This document shows, piece after piece, positions 35,007 through 43,710 of a DNA stretch of 47,201 nucleotides (within the stretch, counting starts at the first letter, position 1; each line of letters begins with the position of its first letter). The notes below the pieces were generated by a model that did no database searches, was not told the DNA's origin, and was given only the letters and a program-made list of their open reading frames with translations. A program made the translations under genes and the position numbers. The stretch is from an uncultured Verrucomicrobiales bacterium (GTDB lineage Bacteria; Verrucomicrobiota; Verrucomicrobiia; Limisphaerales; JAYPXF01). Location: the NCBI GenBank assembly GCA_937893495.1, contig CALBIE010000591.1, positions 1 through 47,201 on the forward strand, read 5' to 3'.

Positions 35007-36131
35007 ATGATCGATTACCTGAAGACCGCCCGATACTGGCTTCCCACTTATCTTCGGCAGCCGGTCGATCCACTTCCCTCCGGGATGAAGGACGTGATGG
35101 TTTGCGTCTGCGATCACTTCGAACCTCTGCACGGCGCGAACAAACCTGAAGCGCGCGCGCGCCTGGTTCGGTGGAAGAAGAAGTTTCCTGAGAATATCGC
35201 TCCTTTCAAAGATGCCGATGGGATTCATCCCCGACACACGCTGTTCTACCCGGTGGAGCAGTACGATTCTGACCTGCTTTGCGAAATTGAGGAACTGGTG
35301 GCTGCGAGCGGCGCCGAGGTTGAGTTGCATCTGCATCACGATAACGAAAACAGTGAACGATTCCGTCGCCATATCGTGGAGGGGATTGAAAACTTTCGAA
35401 AGCACGGCTTTCTCTCTTCTGATCGATCAGGGAAAACCCGTTACGGATTCGTGCATGGCGATTGGGCTTTGGACAACTCGCATCCGCTGGGGATCAATTG
35501 CGGCGTCGATGACGAAATCCGGTTGCTGCGGGAAACGGGTTGTTATGCCGATTTCACGCTTCCTTCCGCGCCGGATGCCGCTCAGACGAGCACTATCAAT
35601 CGCATCTATTACGCCATGGACAGCCTTCGTTCCAAATCACACGACACGGGTGTGGCGGCGCGGGTTATGTCCGATGAACCCGAACCGCGGGCGATTGACA
35701 CGCCCCGATTCGGAGACCTGTTGCTCGTGCAGGGCCCCCTCGGATTGAATTGGGAGTGTCGCAAGTTCGGGTTTCTTCCGCGCGTTGATAATGCGGACCT
35801 GACGAAAGTGAATCCGCCGACTGAGTCTCGGTTGCGGCTCTGGTTGCGATTGCACATTCACGTCGTGGGGCGTCCGGAGTGGACATTCATCAAACTGCAT
35901 TGTCACGGTGCCCCGCCGCCCAACTCGGAGGTTTTTCTGGGCGACCCTTATCGTCAATTTCACGAACACCTGGCCGCGGAATTGACCGGGGCAAAAAACT
36001 GGCGGCTCCATTATGTGACGGCCCGCGAGCTGGTTAACATCGTGCATGCGGCCGAGGATGGTCACTCGGGAAATGCCGGCGAGTTTCGTGATTATCGTTA
36101 CCGGCTGAATAACTCGAAGGGCGAGGCGTGA
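35007..36131 (+). CDS. Conserved EPS-locus protein with divergent NodB-like motifs
   Basis: The 374-residue protein has no family I can name. It shows an acid/His pattern comparable with, but not equal to, CE4 deacetylases: MVCVCDHFEP, EVELHLHHDNEN, RYGFVHGDWALDNSHP, CYADFTLPSAP, and HIHVVGRPEWTFIKLHCHG near the end. These five regions could form a metal site. The gene begins 3 bp after the deacetylase stop and overlaps the next GT4 start by 4 bp (GTGA). This tight coupling suggests a shared pathway step. A polysaccharide hydrolase or second deacetylase is the best guess. No signal peptide is seen. Confidence 0.7.
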   Translation: MIDYLKTARYWLPTYLRQPVDPLPSGMKDVMVCVCDHFEPLHGANKPEARARLVRWKKKFPENIAPFKDADGIHPRHTLFYPVEQYDSDLLCEIEELVAASGAEVELHLHHDNENSERFRRHIVEGIENFRKHGFLSSDRSGKTRYGFVHGDWALDNSHPLGINCGVDDEIRLLRETGCYADFTLPSAPDAAQTSTINRIYYAMDSLRSKSHDTGVAARVMSDEPEPRAIDTPRFGDLLLVQGPLGLNWECRKFGFLPRVDNADLTKVNPPTESRLRLWLRLHIHVVGRPEWTFIKLHCHGAPPPNSEVFLGDPYRQFHEHLAAELTGAKNWRLHYVTARELVNIVHAAEDGHSGNAGEFRDYRYRLNNSKGEA

Positions 36132-37294
36132 AAATTCTCTTCGTATCCAATCTGTTTCCCGATTCCGACCATCCGGTCTGGGGACAAATCAACGCGACCT
36201 TGCTCCATCATCTGGCGAAGCGTTGCGAGGTACGGGTGCTGGCGTTGCGTTCAACCTTGCCGATGCTGGGCTTTAAGGTCCGGCGATTAAAGCCGCGAGC
36301 GGAGGATGAATTATTGAAACCCGCCTACGCGCCGGTCTGGTACCTCCCGAAAGTTGGCAGCCGCTTCAATCACCGACTAATTGGAGCCGGCGCATTGCCA
36401 GTCCTTAGACGTCTGCGCAAGGAGTTTAATTACGATGTGATTCTCTGTTCCTGGCTGTACCCGGATGTGTGTGGCCTTGCGCGCGTGTTGCCACGATTGG
36501 GTGTCCCGATGGTGGCTATCTCGCAGGGGACGGACGTCCATGTCTATCTGGATATTCCAGTGCGGCGAAAACTCATTGTGGATACGGTTTCCCGATTGCC
36601 CGGCACGATTACGCGCAGCAAAGATCTGGCGAAACGGCTGGTGGATGCTGGCGTGCCGGAAAGCCGATTGCATCCGATTTACAATGGCGTGGATCAGGAA
36701 GTGTTTCAGCCAGGCGATCGTGCGGCGGCCCGACGGGAATTAAAAATTCCAGCGGATGACAAGGTCATTCTCTATGTTGGCAATTTTCTGCCCATCAAAA
36801 ATCCATTGCTTCTGGTAAGGGCGCTCTCGGAGGTAAAGGCGGATTCGCGAACCGCCAATTGTCGGTTGATCATGATTGGCGCCGGGCCTCTGCTGGAAAC
36901 CGCGAAGGCCGAGGCTGCGGCCATGGAGACGTCAGAACAAATCGATTTTGTTGGCCGCAAATCATCTGGCGAAGTAGCACGCTATATGCAGGCGGCAAAT
37001 GTGCTTTGTATTCCGAGCAACAACGAAGGCGTGCCCAATGTCGCCTTTGAAGCGATGGCGTGCGGATTGCCGATTGTCGGAACGAAGGTGGGCGGCATTC
37101 CAGAGGTGGTATGCGAAGATTTTCTGGGTCGCCTCGTAGGCAAAGGGGATCAGGGTGCGCTGACTGTGGCGTTGAAGGATTTGTTGACCGAACCGGCTGA
37201 TTCCCGGCGGATTACCGACTACGCAAGACAGTTCTCTTGGGAAAAGACCGTTGACGCCTATCTCGAGGTTCTGCAACGGGCGGTATCGAGTTAG
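36128..37294 (+). CDS. Family 4 glycosyltransferase
   Basis: The 388-residue GT-B enzyme starts at GTG 36128, overlapping the previous stop. Features are MKILFVSNLFPDSDHPVWGQ, VVAISQGTDVHVY-like substrate-side loop (VPMVAISQGTDVHVY), PIYNGVDQEVFQPGD, ILYVGNFLPIKNPLLLV and the EX7E donor motif NNEGVPNVAFEAMACGLPIV followed by GGIPEVV. It is the last gene of the EPS locus. No membrane segment is seen. Confidence 0.92.
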   Translation: MKILFVSNLFPDSDHPVWGQINATLLHHLAKRCEVRVLALRSTLPMLGFKVRRLKPRAEDELLKPAYAPVWYLPKVGSRFNHRLIGAGALPVLRRLRKEFNYDVILCSWLYPDVCGLARVLPRLGVPMVAISQGTDVHVYLDIPVRRKLIVDTVSRLPGTITRSKDLAKRLVDAGVPESRLHPIYNGVDQEVFQPGDRAAARRELKIPADDKVILYVGNFLPIKNPLLLVRALSEVKADSRTANCRLIMIGAGPLLETAKAEAAAMETSEQIDFVGRKSSGEVARYMQAANVLCIPSNNEGVPNVAFEAMACGLPIVGTKVGGIPEVVCEDFLGRLVGKGDQGALTVALKDLLTEPADSRRITDYARQFSWEKTVDAYLEVLQRAVSS

Positions 37295-37330
37295 AAGTGG
37301 TTTGCGCGGTGTCTGATTTGCCAGCGTCCA

Positions 37331-37359
37331 TTGAGAATCTTGCCTGAAATGATTACAAT
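37331..37359 (+). promoter_or_regulatory. Sigma70-like promoter for the sulfatase gene
   Basis: TTGAGA (37331-37336) and TACAAT (37354-37359) are separated by exactly 17 bp. This is the best match in the gap after the EPS locus. It lies just before the GTG at 37369, so the predicted transcript start (about 37366) leaves almost no leader. Confidence 0.45.
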
Positions 37360-37368
37360 TTTGTCCAC

Positions 37369-39069
37369 GTGAAAAGAGTTTTACTTGTTCTTCTGTTAAC
37401 GGGATTCAGCTTGTCTACGAGTTGGTATCGCCTTGGTGCTGCCGAGCGTCCGAACATCATCCTCGTGCTCGCGGATGATCAGGGCATTGGTGACGTGGGT
37501 GTGCATGGAAATATGCATTTGCGGACGCCGAATCTCGACAAGTTTGCCCAGTTCGGTACGCGATTCACGCGGTTTTATGTCGAGCCGGTCTGTGCGCCGA
37601 CGCGCGCGGCCATCATGACCGGACGCTACTACTATCGGACGGGGGTCATTCATACGTCGAGGGGGGGCGCAAAGATGCACGGCGACGAATTCACGCTGGC
37701 CGAGATGTTGAAGCGTGGTGGATATCGCACGGGAATCTTCGGCAAATGGCACCTCGGCGATAATTATCCCATGCGACCCCAGGATCAGGGCTTTGACGAA
37801 ACGCTTGTCCATCGCTCGGGCGGAATCGGACAGCCACCGGACAAGCCCAATGGCTACTTCAATCCGATCCTGTGGCACAACGGTCGGCGCATCAAAGCGC
37901 AGGGATATTGCACGGACGTTTTCTTCGATGCGGCGCTGGATTACATCGACCGGATGAAAGGCGAACGATTCTTCGTTTATCTGCCCCTCAATGCACCCCA
38001 CACGCCGTTGGAGATCGGTGACCGATACCTGAAAAACTATCGCGCCATGGGCCTCGATGAGACAACCGCGCGGGTTTACGGCATGGTCGAAAACATTGAC
38101 GACAATTTTGGACATCTGCTCGACAGGCTCGACGAATTGGATTTGCGCCGAAACACCGTGCTCATTTTCATGACGGACAACGGCGCGCAGCAGAATCGGT
38201 TCAATGCCGGTTTTCGAGGCCGCAAATCATGGACGTATGAAGGCGGCGTGCGGGTGCCGTTCTTTGTGCAGTGGCCCGAGCAGATGCGACCGGGCAAAAC
38301 TGTTGATCGTGTAGCCGCGCACATTGACTTGATGCCGACTTTTGCGGAACTGGCTGGAATCGAGTTCGGTCAAGCCCCCGCTTTTGATGGACGCAGTCTG
38401 GTTCCGTTGATGATGGGCAGCAGTTCAAAGTGGTCTGATCGAATGGTTTTTCTGCAATGTCATCGTGGGTTGACGCCAAAGGCATTCCAGAACAGCGCGG
38501 TAGTGACGCAGCGTTACAAGCTGGTTGGTCATCCGGGAACTTTCGGGAAAGAGGACTTGAATCAGGGAGGGGAGCCAGAGCTTGAACTGTACGATCTGGA
38601 AAATGATCCAGGCGAGGCAAAGGATTTGGCGAAGAGCCAACCCCAAGTCACCAGTCACTTGCGGGCGGGTTATGAGCAGTGGTTCGCCAATATGCGCGCG
38701 GCGCGGAATTTTCGGCCCGGGGTTATTCACCTTGGCAACGCGCGGGAGCCGGCGGCGACACTGTGCCGTTATCAGGATTCTACTTTTGTGGACGGCAAAC
38801 CCACCGGTTGGCCGGTGAAAATCGAGAAAGGGGGTCGCTATCGCATTGTGGTCAAACGTAGCGACTCAGATGCATCGGGCCGGTTGTTCGTGAAGTGGCT
38901 TGGCAAAGTGCAGTCGCGTCCCCTGTTGTTCGGCGGCAGTTCCGCAACTGTTCGTCTCGATGCTGGTAGTGGTGAAGTTGACATCTGGCTTCAGGAAGAT
39001 GGCAAGCCGAGATTCGTGATATCCGACAACAGCCCTCTTGGTGACGTGGCGATTCAATTGCTCGACTGA
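37369..39069 (+). CDS. Secreted sulfatase (formylglycine type)
   Basis: The 566-residue product has a signal peptide (MKRVLLVLLLTGFSLSTSWYRLGAAE). The sulfatase core begins RPNIILVLADDQGIGDVG (metal Asp pair) and holds the modification motif CAPTRAAIMTGR, with Cys75 as the residue to be converted to formylglycine. GIFGKWHLGD (Lys/His), FVYLPLNAPHTPLE and MTDNGAQQNRFN complete the site. About 125 C-terminal residues form an extra beta domain seen in planctomycete and verrucomicrobial sulfatases. It hydrolyses sulfate esters, probably from polysaccharides. No maturase gene (FGE/anSME) is in the window. GTG 37369 is the only start that keeps the signal peptide. Confidence 0.93.
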   Translation: MKRVLLVLLLTGFSLSTSWYRLGAAERPNIILVLADDQGIGDVGVHGNMHLRTPNLDKFAQFGTRFTRFYVEPVCAPTRAAIMTGRYYYRTGVIHTSRGGAKMHGDEFTLAEMLKRGGYRTGIFGKWHLGDNYPMRPQDQGFDETLVHRSGGIGQPPDKPNGYFNPILWHNGRRIKAQGYCTDVFFDAALDYIDRMKGERFFVYLPLNAPHTPLEIGDRYLKNYRAMGLDETTARVYGMVENIDDNFGHLLDRLDELDLRRNTVLIFMTDNGAQQNRFNAGFRGRKSWTYEGGVRVPFFVQWPEQMRPGKTVDRVAAHIDLMPTFAELAGIEFGQAPAFDGRSLVPLMMGSSSKWSDRMVFLQCHRGLTPKAFQNSAVVTQRYKLVGHPGTFGKEDLNQGGEPELELYDLENDPGEAKDLAKSQPQVTSHLRAGYEQWFANMRAARNFRPGVIHLGNAREPAATLCRYQDSTFVDGKPTGWPVKIEKGGRYRIVVKRSDSDASGRLFVKWLGKVQSRPLLFGGSSATVRLDAGSGEVDIWLQEDGKPRFVISDNSPLGDVAIQLLD

Positions 39070-39107
39070 GCGGGGACGACATTCGTGTTTGGGCCGTTAC
39101 CGTATAT

Positions 39108-40268
39108 TTAAAAGTTGAGCATACTGAGCCCTGCACCGATCGCTGCGAACGATAATACCAGGACGAGAATGGGTGGACGTTTCCAGTGGATGAGGGCGAA
39201 GCCGCCGATTGCAATTCCAAAATCGATCCAATCACTAACCGCACTTACGAAAACAGGTTGGTAGAGCGCTGCCGCGAGAAGTCCTACGACGGCCGCATTA
39301 ATACCCGCGGCGGCTCCGGCGATCTTCGGTTGCGTAGCGAATTGTTCCCAGGCTCCCCGCAATCCGAGCAGCAGCAGGAATCCGGGAAGAAAGATTCCGA
39401 TTGTCGCGATCGTTGCGCCGGCCAAAGAGTTGCCCGGCGTCAGTTCCGCGCCAAGATAGGTTGCCAGCGTGAACATGGGTCCAGGAATTCCCTGTGCACC
39501 GGCATATCCGAGGAGAAATCGATCGGGCGTAACGGCATTTCCAAGTTCGCCTTGAAGTAATGGCAACACGACATGGCCGCCGCCAAACACCAGGCTTCCG
39601 GTCTGATAGAACTGGTTGAATGTCTTCAGAGTATCCGAGTGGATTGCCAGAACCGGCAGTCCGATTAATAGAAATGAGAATGCCACAAGAGGCAGTAACG
39701 CAATGCGACCATCGCTTGAAATTGCCGTGGTGTTTGGACGAATCTGCCAGGCACCAATCAGGGCTGCGATTCCCAGTGCCGTGAATTGGGCGGTCATTCC
39801 GGGAAGAATGATTTGTCCGGAAACCGTCGCCGCAAACAACACGATGGGCAGTGCCGATTTGCAGAAGCTGCGGAACATGCCGAGCGTGGCGGTCGCCACC
39901 ACGACTACGGCGAGCAGTTTTAGACCATGAACCGTACCTTGAAAAATGTCGCTCCCGGCAACCGATCCACTCACGACGGCCAGTGCGTACATCAGGACGA
40001 ATGATGGAAGAGTGAATCCGATGAATGCCGCCATACCGCCGAACACGCCCGCCCGGTGACAACCGATGCCGAAGCCGACCTGACTTGATCCGGGTCCGGG
40101 CAGGAATTGACTCAAAGCGATCAGGCGCGCGTAGCCGACGTCATCAAGCCAGTGCAGCTTATCGACGAAGACCGTCCGAAAGTAACCCAGATGCGCAGCC
40201 GGTCCGCCAAAGCTGGTGCAGCCCAACACCAGAAAACGCCAGAATATCTCGGCCACGCTGTGCATCAA
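39108..40268 (-). CDS. chrA: Chromate transporter, long-chain CHR type
   Basis: The 386-residue protein contains two homologous CHR halves, each with about five membrane segments. The first has the signature FGGPAAHLGYFR and LSQFLPGPGSSQVGFGIG. The second has VFGGGHVVLPLLQGEL and GAQGIPGPMFTLATYLG. This fits the bidomain ChrA family that exports chromate or related oxyanions in proton-linked fashion. In organisms without chromate exposure the true substrate is often uncertain. ATG 40268 begins MMHSVAEIFW. The 39070-39107 gap to the sulfatase gene contains no clear terminator. Confidence 0.9.
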   Translation of the reverse strand: MMHSVAEIFWRFLVLGCTSFGGPAAHLGYFRTVFVDKLHWLDDVGYARLIALSQFLPGPGSSQVGFGIGCHRAGVFGGMAAFIGFTLPSFVLMYALAVVSGSVAGSDIFQGTVHGLKLLAVVVVATATLGMFRSFCKSALPIVLFAATVSGQIILPGMTAQFTALGIAALIGAWQIRPNTTAISSDGRIALLPLVAFSFLLIGLPVLAIHSDTLKTFNQFYQTGSLVFGGGHVVLPLLQGELGNAVTPDRFLLGYAGAQGIPGPMFTLATYLGAELTPGNSLAGATIATIGIFLPGFLLLLGLRGAWEQFATQPKIAGAAAGINAAVVGLLAAALYQPVFVSAVSDWIDFGIAIGGFALIHWKRPPILVLVLSFAAIGAGLSMLNF

Positions 40269-40422
40269 TGTCAGGTCGAAGAATAATGACTGTCGCGGAA
40301 GTTGCCACGCTTGATCTCGCGACTCAGAATCAATGGCGGGTTCTTTTTTTCTACCTCGCCGTCTGCATGCCGGGTTGTTCGAGGTAAGCCATCAGTAAAA
40401 AAGTTTTCCCGTATTCTCCGCG

Positions 40423-40857
40423 TTACTCCCGATCGTCCGTGCTCTCAGTCCACAAGTCCGTGCTGTTCCGCAACTTATCGAGTAACCGCGCGTCGGCGGC
40501 GGGGAATTCGTAATCTCCCAACTGTTCCCGGGTAATCCACGCTAAATCCTGGCAGTCGTGTGGTTGTGGTTCGTTACTGATCCACTCGCACTGAAAGAAT
40601 TTCAGGTGAACAGACTTTTCCGGGTAGTCGTGGATAATGGACTCGACGATGTTCCCGACGCGAACTTCAATGCCCAGTTCTTCGTTGAGTTCGCGGACGA
40701 GTGCCTGCTCAAACGACTCGCCCGGCTCGACTTTTCCCCCGGGGAATTCCCACAACCCGCCCAGATGGGCATCGTCGTGGCGTTGGGCGATCAACACTCG
40801 GCCAGCGCGAAAGACGAGACCGGCGGCGACATCAATTGTTTGGTGAACTTCGGGCAT
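40423..40857 (-). CDS. NUDIX hydrolase, MutT type
   Basis: The 144-residue enzyme carries the full NUDIX box in GGKVEPGESFEQALVRELNEELGIEV (GX5EX7REUXEEXGU), preceded by GLWEFPGG as in MutT. Length and context match 8-oxo-dGTP diphosphatases, which clean the nucleotide pool. Other small nucleotides are possible substrates. It lies 59 bp after the UDP-glucose dehydrogenase gene, in the same direction. The 154 bp between it and chrA hold nothing I can support. Confidence 0.88.
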   Translation of the reverse strand: MPEVHQTIDVAAGLVFRAGRVLIAQRHDDAHLGGLWEFPGGKVEPGESFEQALVRELNEELGIEVRVGNIVESIIHDYPEKSVHLKFFQCEWISNEPQPHDCQDLAWITREQLGDYEFPAADARLLDKLRNSTDLWTESTDDRE

Positions 40858-40916
40858 GGCGGTTCTGAAGTGCGCCGACTTGATTGCACCGCAGTTTACG
40901 AAAATCGGCCGGGCAT

Positions 40917-42221
40917 CTACCGTCCAACACTTTTATAGATGAAGCCGAGTTCCTCCATCCGCTTCGGGTCGAACAGATTCCTGCCGTCGAAGAGGATGGG
41001 ATGCGAAAGGTCCTTGCGCGCTTTTTCAAGGTCGAGTTCCTTGAACTCCGGCCATTCGGTCGCGATGATGATGGCATCGCAGCCTTCACCGATGGCGTTC
41101 ATGTCATCGACGTAGGTTACCTGAGCTCCGGCGGGCAGAAAGTCTTTCGCCTTTTCCATCGCCTTGGGATCGTAAACACGCAACTCCGCGCCCTCCTTGA
41201 CCAGTCGCTGACACAACTCGATGGCGGGTGACATCCGGACGTCGTCGGTGTTCTGCTTGAAGGCCAGGCCCAGCACACCGAGTTTTTTCTCCTTCAATAC
41301 CCAGATTGTTTCTTCAATCTTCTTGATGAAGCGGTCCATCTGCCCGGCATTGATGTGCTGCACTTCTTTGAGCAGGTCAAATTTGTAACCCAGCTGCTCG
41401 GCGATCTTGATGAAGGCACTGAGGTCTTTGGGAAAACAACTGCCACCGAAGCCAAGGCCGGCATTGAGAAAACGTCGGCCAATGCGATCGTCCAATCCGA
41501 TACCGGTCGCGACTTCCTCGACGTTGGCCCCGGAGGCTTCGCAGACAATCGACACCGCGTTGATGTAGGAAATTTTGAGCGCGAGAAACGAATTGGCTGC
41601 GTGCTTGATCAGTTCCGCCGAATTGATATCGGTGATGATGATGGGGGCCTTGAACGGCTCGTAAACTTCGCGCATGGCCCGCACCGGACGTTCCGAGGTG
41701 GTGCCGACGACAACGCGATCCGGGTTCATCAAATCTTCGACGGCAAAACCTTCGCGCAGAAATTCCGGATTGCTGACCACGTCAAAATCGACGTTGCCTT
41801 TGTTGTAGCGCTTAATCGTCTCGGCAACCTTCTCACCCGTCTTGACCGGCACCGTGCTCTTGTCCACGACAATCTTGTACTCCGTCATGGCGTCGGCGAT
41901 TTCCCGCGCGACCTTTTCAATAAAACTGAGATCCACCGACCCGTCGTCCTGCGGAGGGGTAGGAACAGCAATGAAAATAATATCGGAATTTTTGACGCCA
42001 TCGGACGTACTGGCGGTGAATTTCAGGCGACCTTCGCTGACATTCTTTTTGACCATTTCCTCGAGGCCCGGTTCGTAAATCGGGATGCCCCCGGCCTGCA
42101 ACATCTTGACCTTGTCGATGTTGTTATCAACGCAGGTGACCTGATGGCCCACTTCGGCGAAGCAGGTTCCCGTGACCAATCCGACGTAGCCGGTGCCGAT
42201 AATTGTAATTCTAGATGCCAT
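40917..42221 (-). CDS. ugd: UDP-glucose 6-dehydrogenase
   Basis: The 434-residue cytoplasmic enzyme oxidises UDP-glucose to UDP-glucuronate with two NAD+. It starts with the Rossmann motif ITIIGTGYVGLVTGTCFAEVGHQV. It has the hinge segment SAELIKHAANSFLALKISYIN, the catalytic Cys262 in FGGSCFPKD, and LGLAFKQNTDDVRMSPAI. UDP-glucuronate is a common building block of acidic exopolysaccharide, so this gene may supply the locus at 21-37 kb, although it is 3.6 kb away on the other strand. Related UDP-sugar dehydrogenases have similar motifs, so the exact substrate is probable and not proven. Confidence 0.93.
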   Translation of the reverse strand: MASRITIIGTGYVGLVTGTCFAEVGHQVTCVDNNIDKVKMLQAGGIPIYEPGLEEMVKKNVSEGRLKFTASTSDGVKNSDIIFIAVPTPPQDDGSVDLSFIEKVAREIADAMTEYKIVVDKSTVPVKTGEKVAETIKRYNKGNVDFDVVSNPEFLREGFAVEDLMNPDRVVVGTTSERPVRAMREVYEPFKAPIIITDINSAELIKHAANSFLALKISYINAVSIVCEASGANVEEVATGIGLDDRIGRRFLNAGLGFGGSCFPKDLSAFIKIAEQLGYKFDLLKEVQHINAGQMDRFIKKIEETIWVLKEKKLGVLGLAFKQNTDDVRMSPAIELCQRLVKEGAELRVYDPKAMEKAKDFLPAGAQVTYVDDMNAIGEGCDAIIIATEWPEFKELDLEKARKDLSHPILFDGRNLFDPKRMEELGFIYKSVGR

Positions 42222-42376
42222 TTGAATCGGGAATGAAAGTGCCTTTCCGATGCGAAAGGATCAAGCCTCGTTCGCGGTTGGTTACGCGAGTAACCGGGGA
42301 GATGCTGATGAGGACGATGAGTGAAGTTCCGGCAAATTCCACCAGAGCCCCCTTCGTGAACGGGGCGTTCATTCCG

Positions 42377-43147
42377 TCACTTACGGGCCGCCGGATTCGT
42401 GTTCGGGCTGGGAGCCGCGTTCGTCAAGTTGATCAAAGGTGTCGGAATGGCAGGCAGCGCAGCCGGGCTGCCGGGCGTGAGTTGGGGATTGCGGCTGAGC
42501 AGTTCTTCGCGGCGCATTGAGGCTTCGGTTCGCCAGATGGTCGGGGGATTGGCACGGATCAATTCGTCGTAATATTTCAATGCCTTGTCCGGTTGCCGCT
42601 TGGATTCATAGAGCAGAGAGACTGCGATCTTCGCCTGGTTCGCTTCGGAAACTCCCGGATGCGACGTGATGATCTGCTCGTAGCCGCTGATGGCCGGATC
42701 GATCTGGTTTTGCGCATCGAGGCAGGCGGCGACGCCGAGCCGGGCGACGGCGGTTTTGTCGCTGGTCGGATACTTCGACATGAATTCCTCAAAACGCGTC
42801 TTGGCTTCCGGGTATTTGTTCTCGGAAAATAACTGCCCGGCCGCCAGCAACATGGCTCGCTCCGCAACGCTGGTGCTTTGGTATTGTTGCGCAATCTTCA
42901 GGTATTCGGTGGCTGCGACTTTGATTTCGGCCCCATCCCCCCTTGGCTGATTCAGGACGAATATCGCGGCATTCGCGTTGGCTTCCTTCCGGGCCTGCAG
43001 GTGGTCCTGAGTATAAACGGCGAAAATAATTACGAGCAAACCAAGGCCCGCAAAGCCGGTCTCCGTCTTATGGGTATCCAACCAACCCAATAAATTCAGC
43101 CAGACGAGTGACTCGTGTTTTTCTTCCGTATTTTCCGGTTCGGCCAT
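42377..43147 (-). CDS. Membrane-anchored TPR protein (YfgM/Tol-Pal-type)
   Basis: ATG 43147 gives 256 residues. The track start at 43237 adds 30 residues of no clear value. A single N-terminal helix (ETGFAGLGLLVIIFAVYTQ) is followed by TPR-like helical repeats (YLKIAQQYQSTSVAERAMLLAAGQLF, EFMSKYPTSDKTAVARLGVA, YEQIITSHPGVSEANQAKIAV, YYDELIRANPP). A Pro/Asn/Ala-rich tail ends it. The topology suits a periplasmic adaptor anchored in the inner membrane. Its partners are unknown. It lies upstream of ugd on the same strand with a 155-bp gap. Confidence 0.75.
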   Translation of the reverse strand: MAEPENTEEKHESLVWLNLLGWLDTHKTETGFAGLGLLVIIFAVYTQDHLQARKEANANAAIFVLNQPRGDGAEIKVAATEYLKIAQQYQSTSVAERAMLLAAGQLFSENKYPEAKTRFEEFMSKYPTSDKTAVARLGVAACLDAQNQIDPAISGYEQIITSHPGVSEANQAKIAVSLLYESKRQPDKALKYYDELIRANPPTIWRTEASMRREELLSRNPQLTPGSPAALPAIPTPLINLTNAAPSPNTNPAARK

Positions 43148-43710
43148 AAGAGGGGGCAGATCATTAGGTTGGTCGGCGAAAACGCAAGCCCGAAATCGGA
43201 GATTTGCGGGGAATCCCTGCGAATCGGTCGAAGACACTGCTCCGTGCGTAAGCGCCAGCAGTAGATATCCGGCGGCGGTATTGTGCGGCTACGGTCTCTC
43301 CAGTTGTCGCGATGTCGTTCGAATACTGGGGTTGCTGTTCGTTGTGCCGGAGAGCGATCCGGTGAACATGATGGCGATGTTACTCAAATCCTGTAGAATT
43401 TGAATTTGAACGAAGTTGACCCAACTCGAACCCAGATTCGAACTATCGCCGGCGGAAGTGAAACCAATACCGACTGCCTGAGTTCGAAGCAGGTGATCGC
43501 CGTCTGAACGCTTGGTCGTCGCAAGGGATATATCGGTTTTCAGCTCTCGGGTTCCTTGATTATAGAGATATTCCCTTGCGATAGACGGGTTAAACACCGC
43601 CAAAAATGATTGGTCATCAGGATGGGTTTTCAGTTTACTCGACCCTTGCCCGGAACCGGGACAAACTCTGGTTTGGAAGGTTATGTGGCGAAAGTGTCAC
43701 CGCAAATTCG
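43148..43710. other. Divergent intergenic region (563 bp), no supported gene
   Basis: The stretch separates the divergent TPR and cysteine desulfurase genes. A 104-codon minus-strand ORF (43289-43603, TTG start, no ribosome site) reads as a polar sequence without a domain and is not annotated as a gene. No clear promoter pair stood out by eye. Confidence 0.5.

Noticed and set aside
33960-35405. 481-codon minus-strand ORF
   Set aside because: It is antisense to the deacetylase and the NodB-like gene, whose motifs are clear. No recognisable domain is on the minus strand.
41355-42236. 293-codon plus-strand ORF opposite ugd
   Set aside because: Shadow of the complete UDP-glucose dehydrogenase reading frame.
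43289-43603. 104-codon minus-strand ORF upstream of the cysteine desulfurase gene
   Set aside because: TTG start, no ribosome site, polar sequence without a family. Kept only as a note in the intergenic entry.
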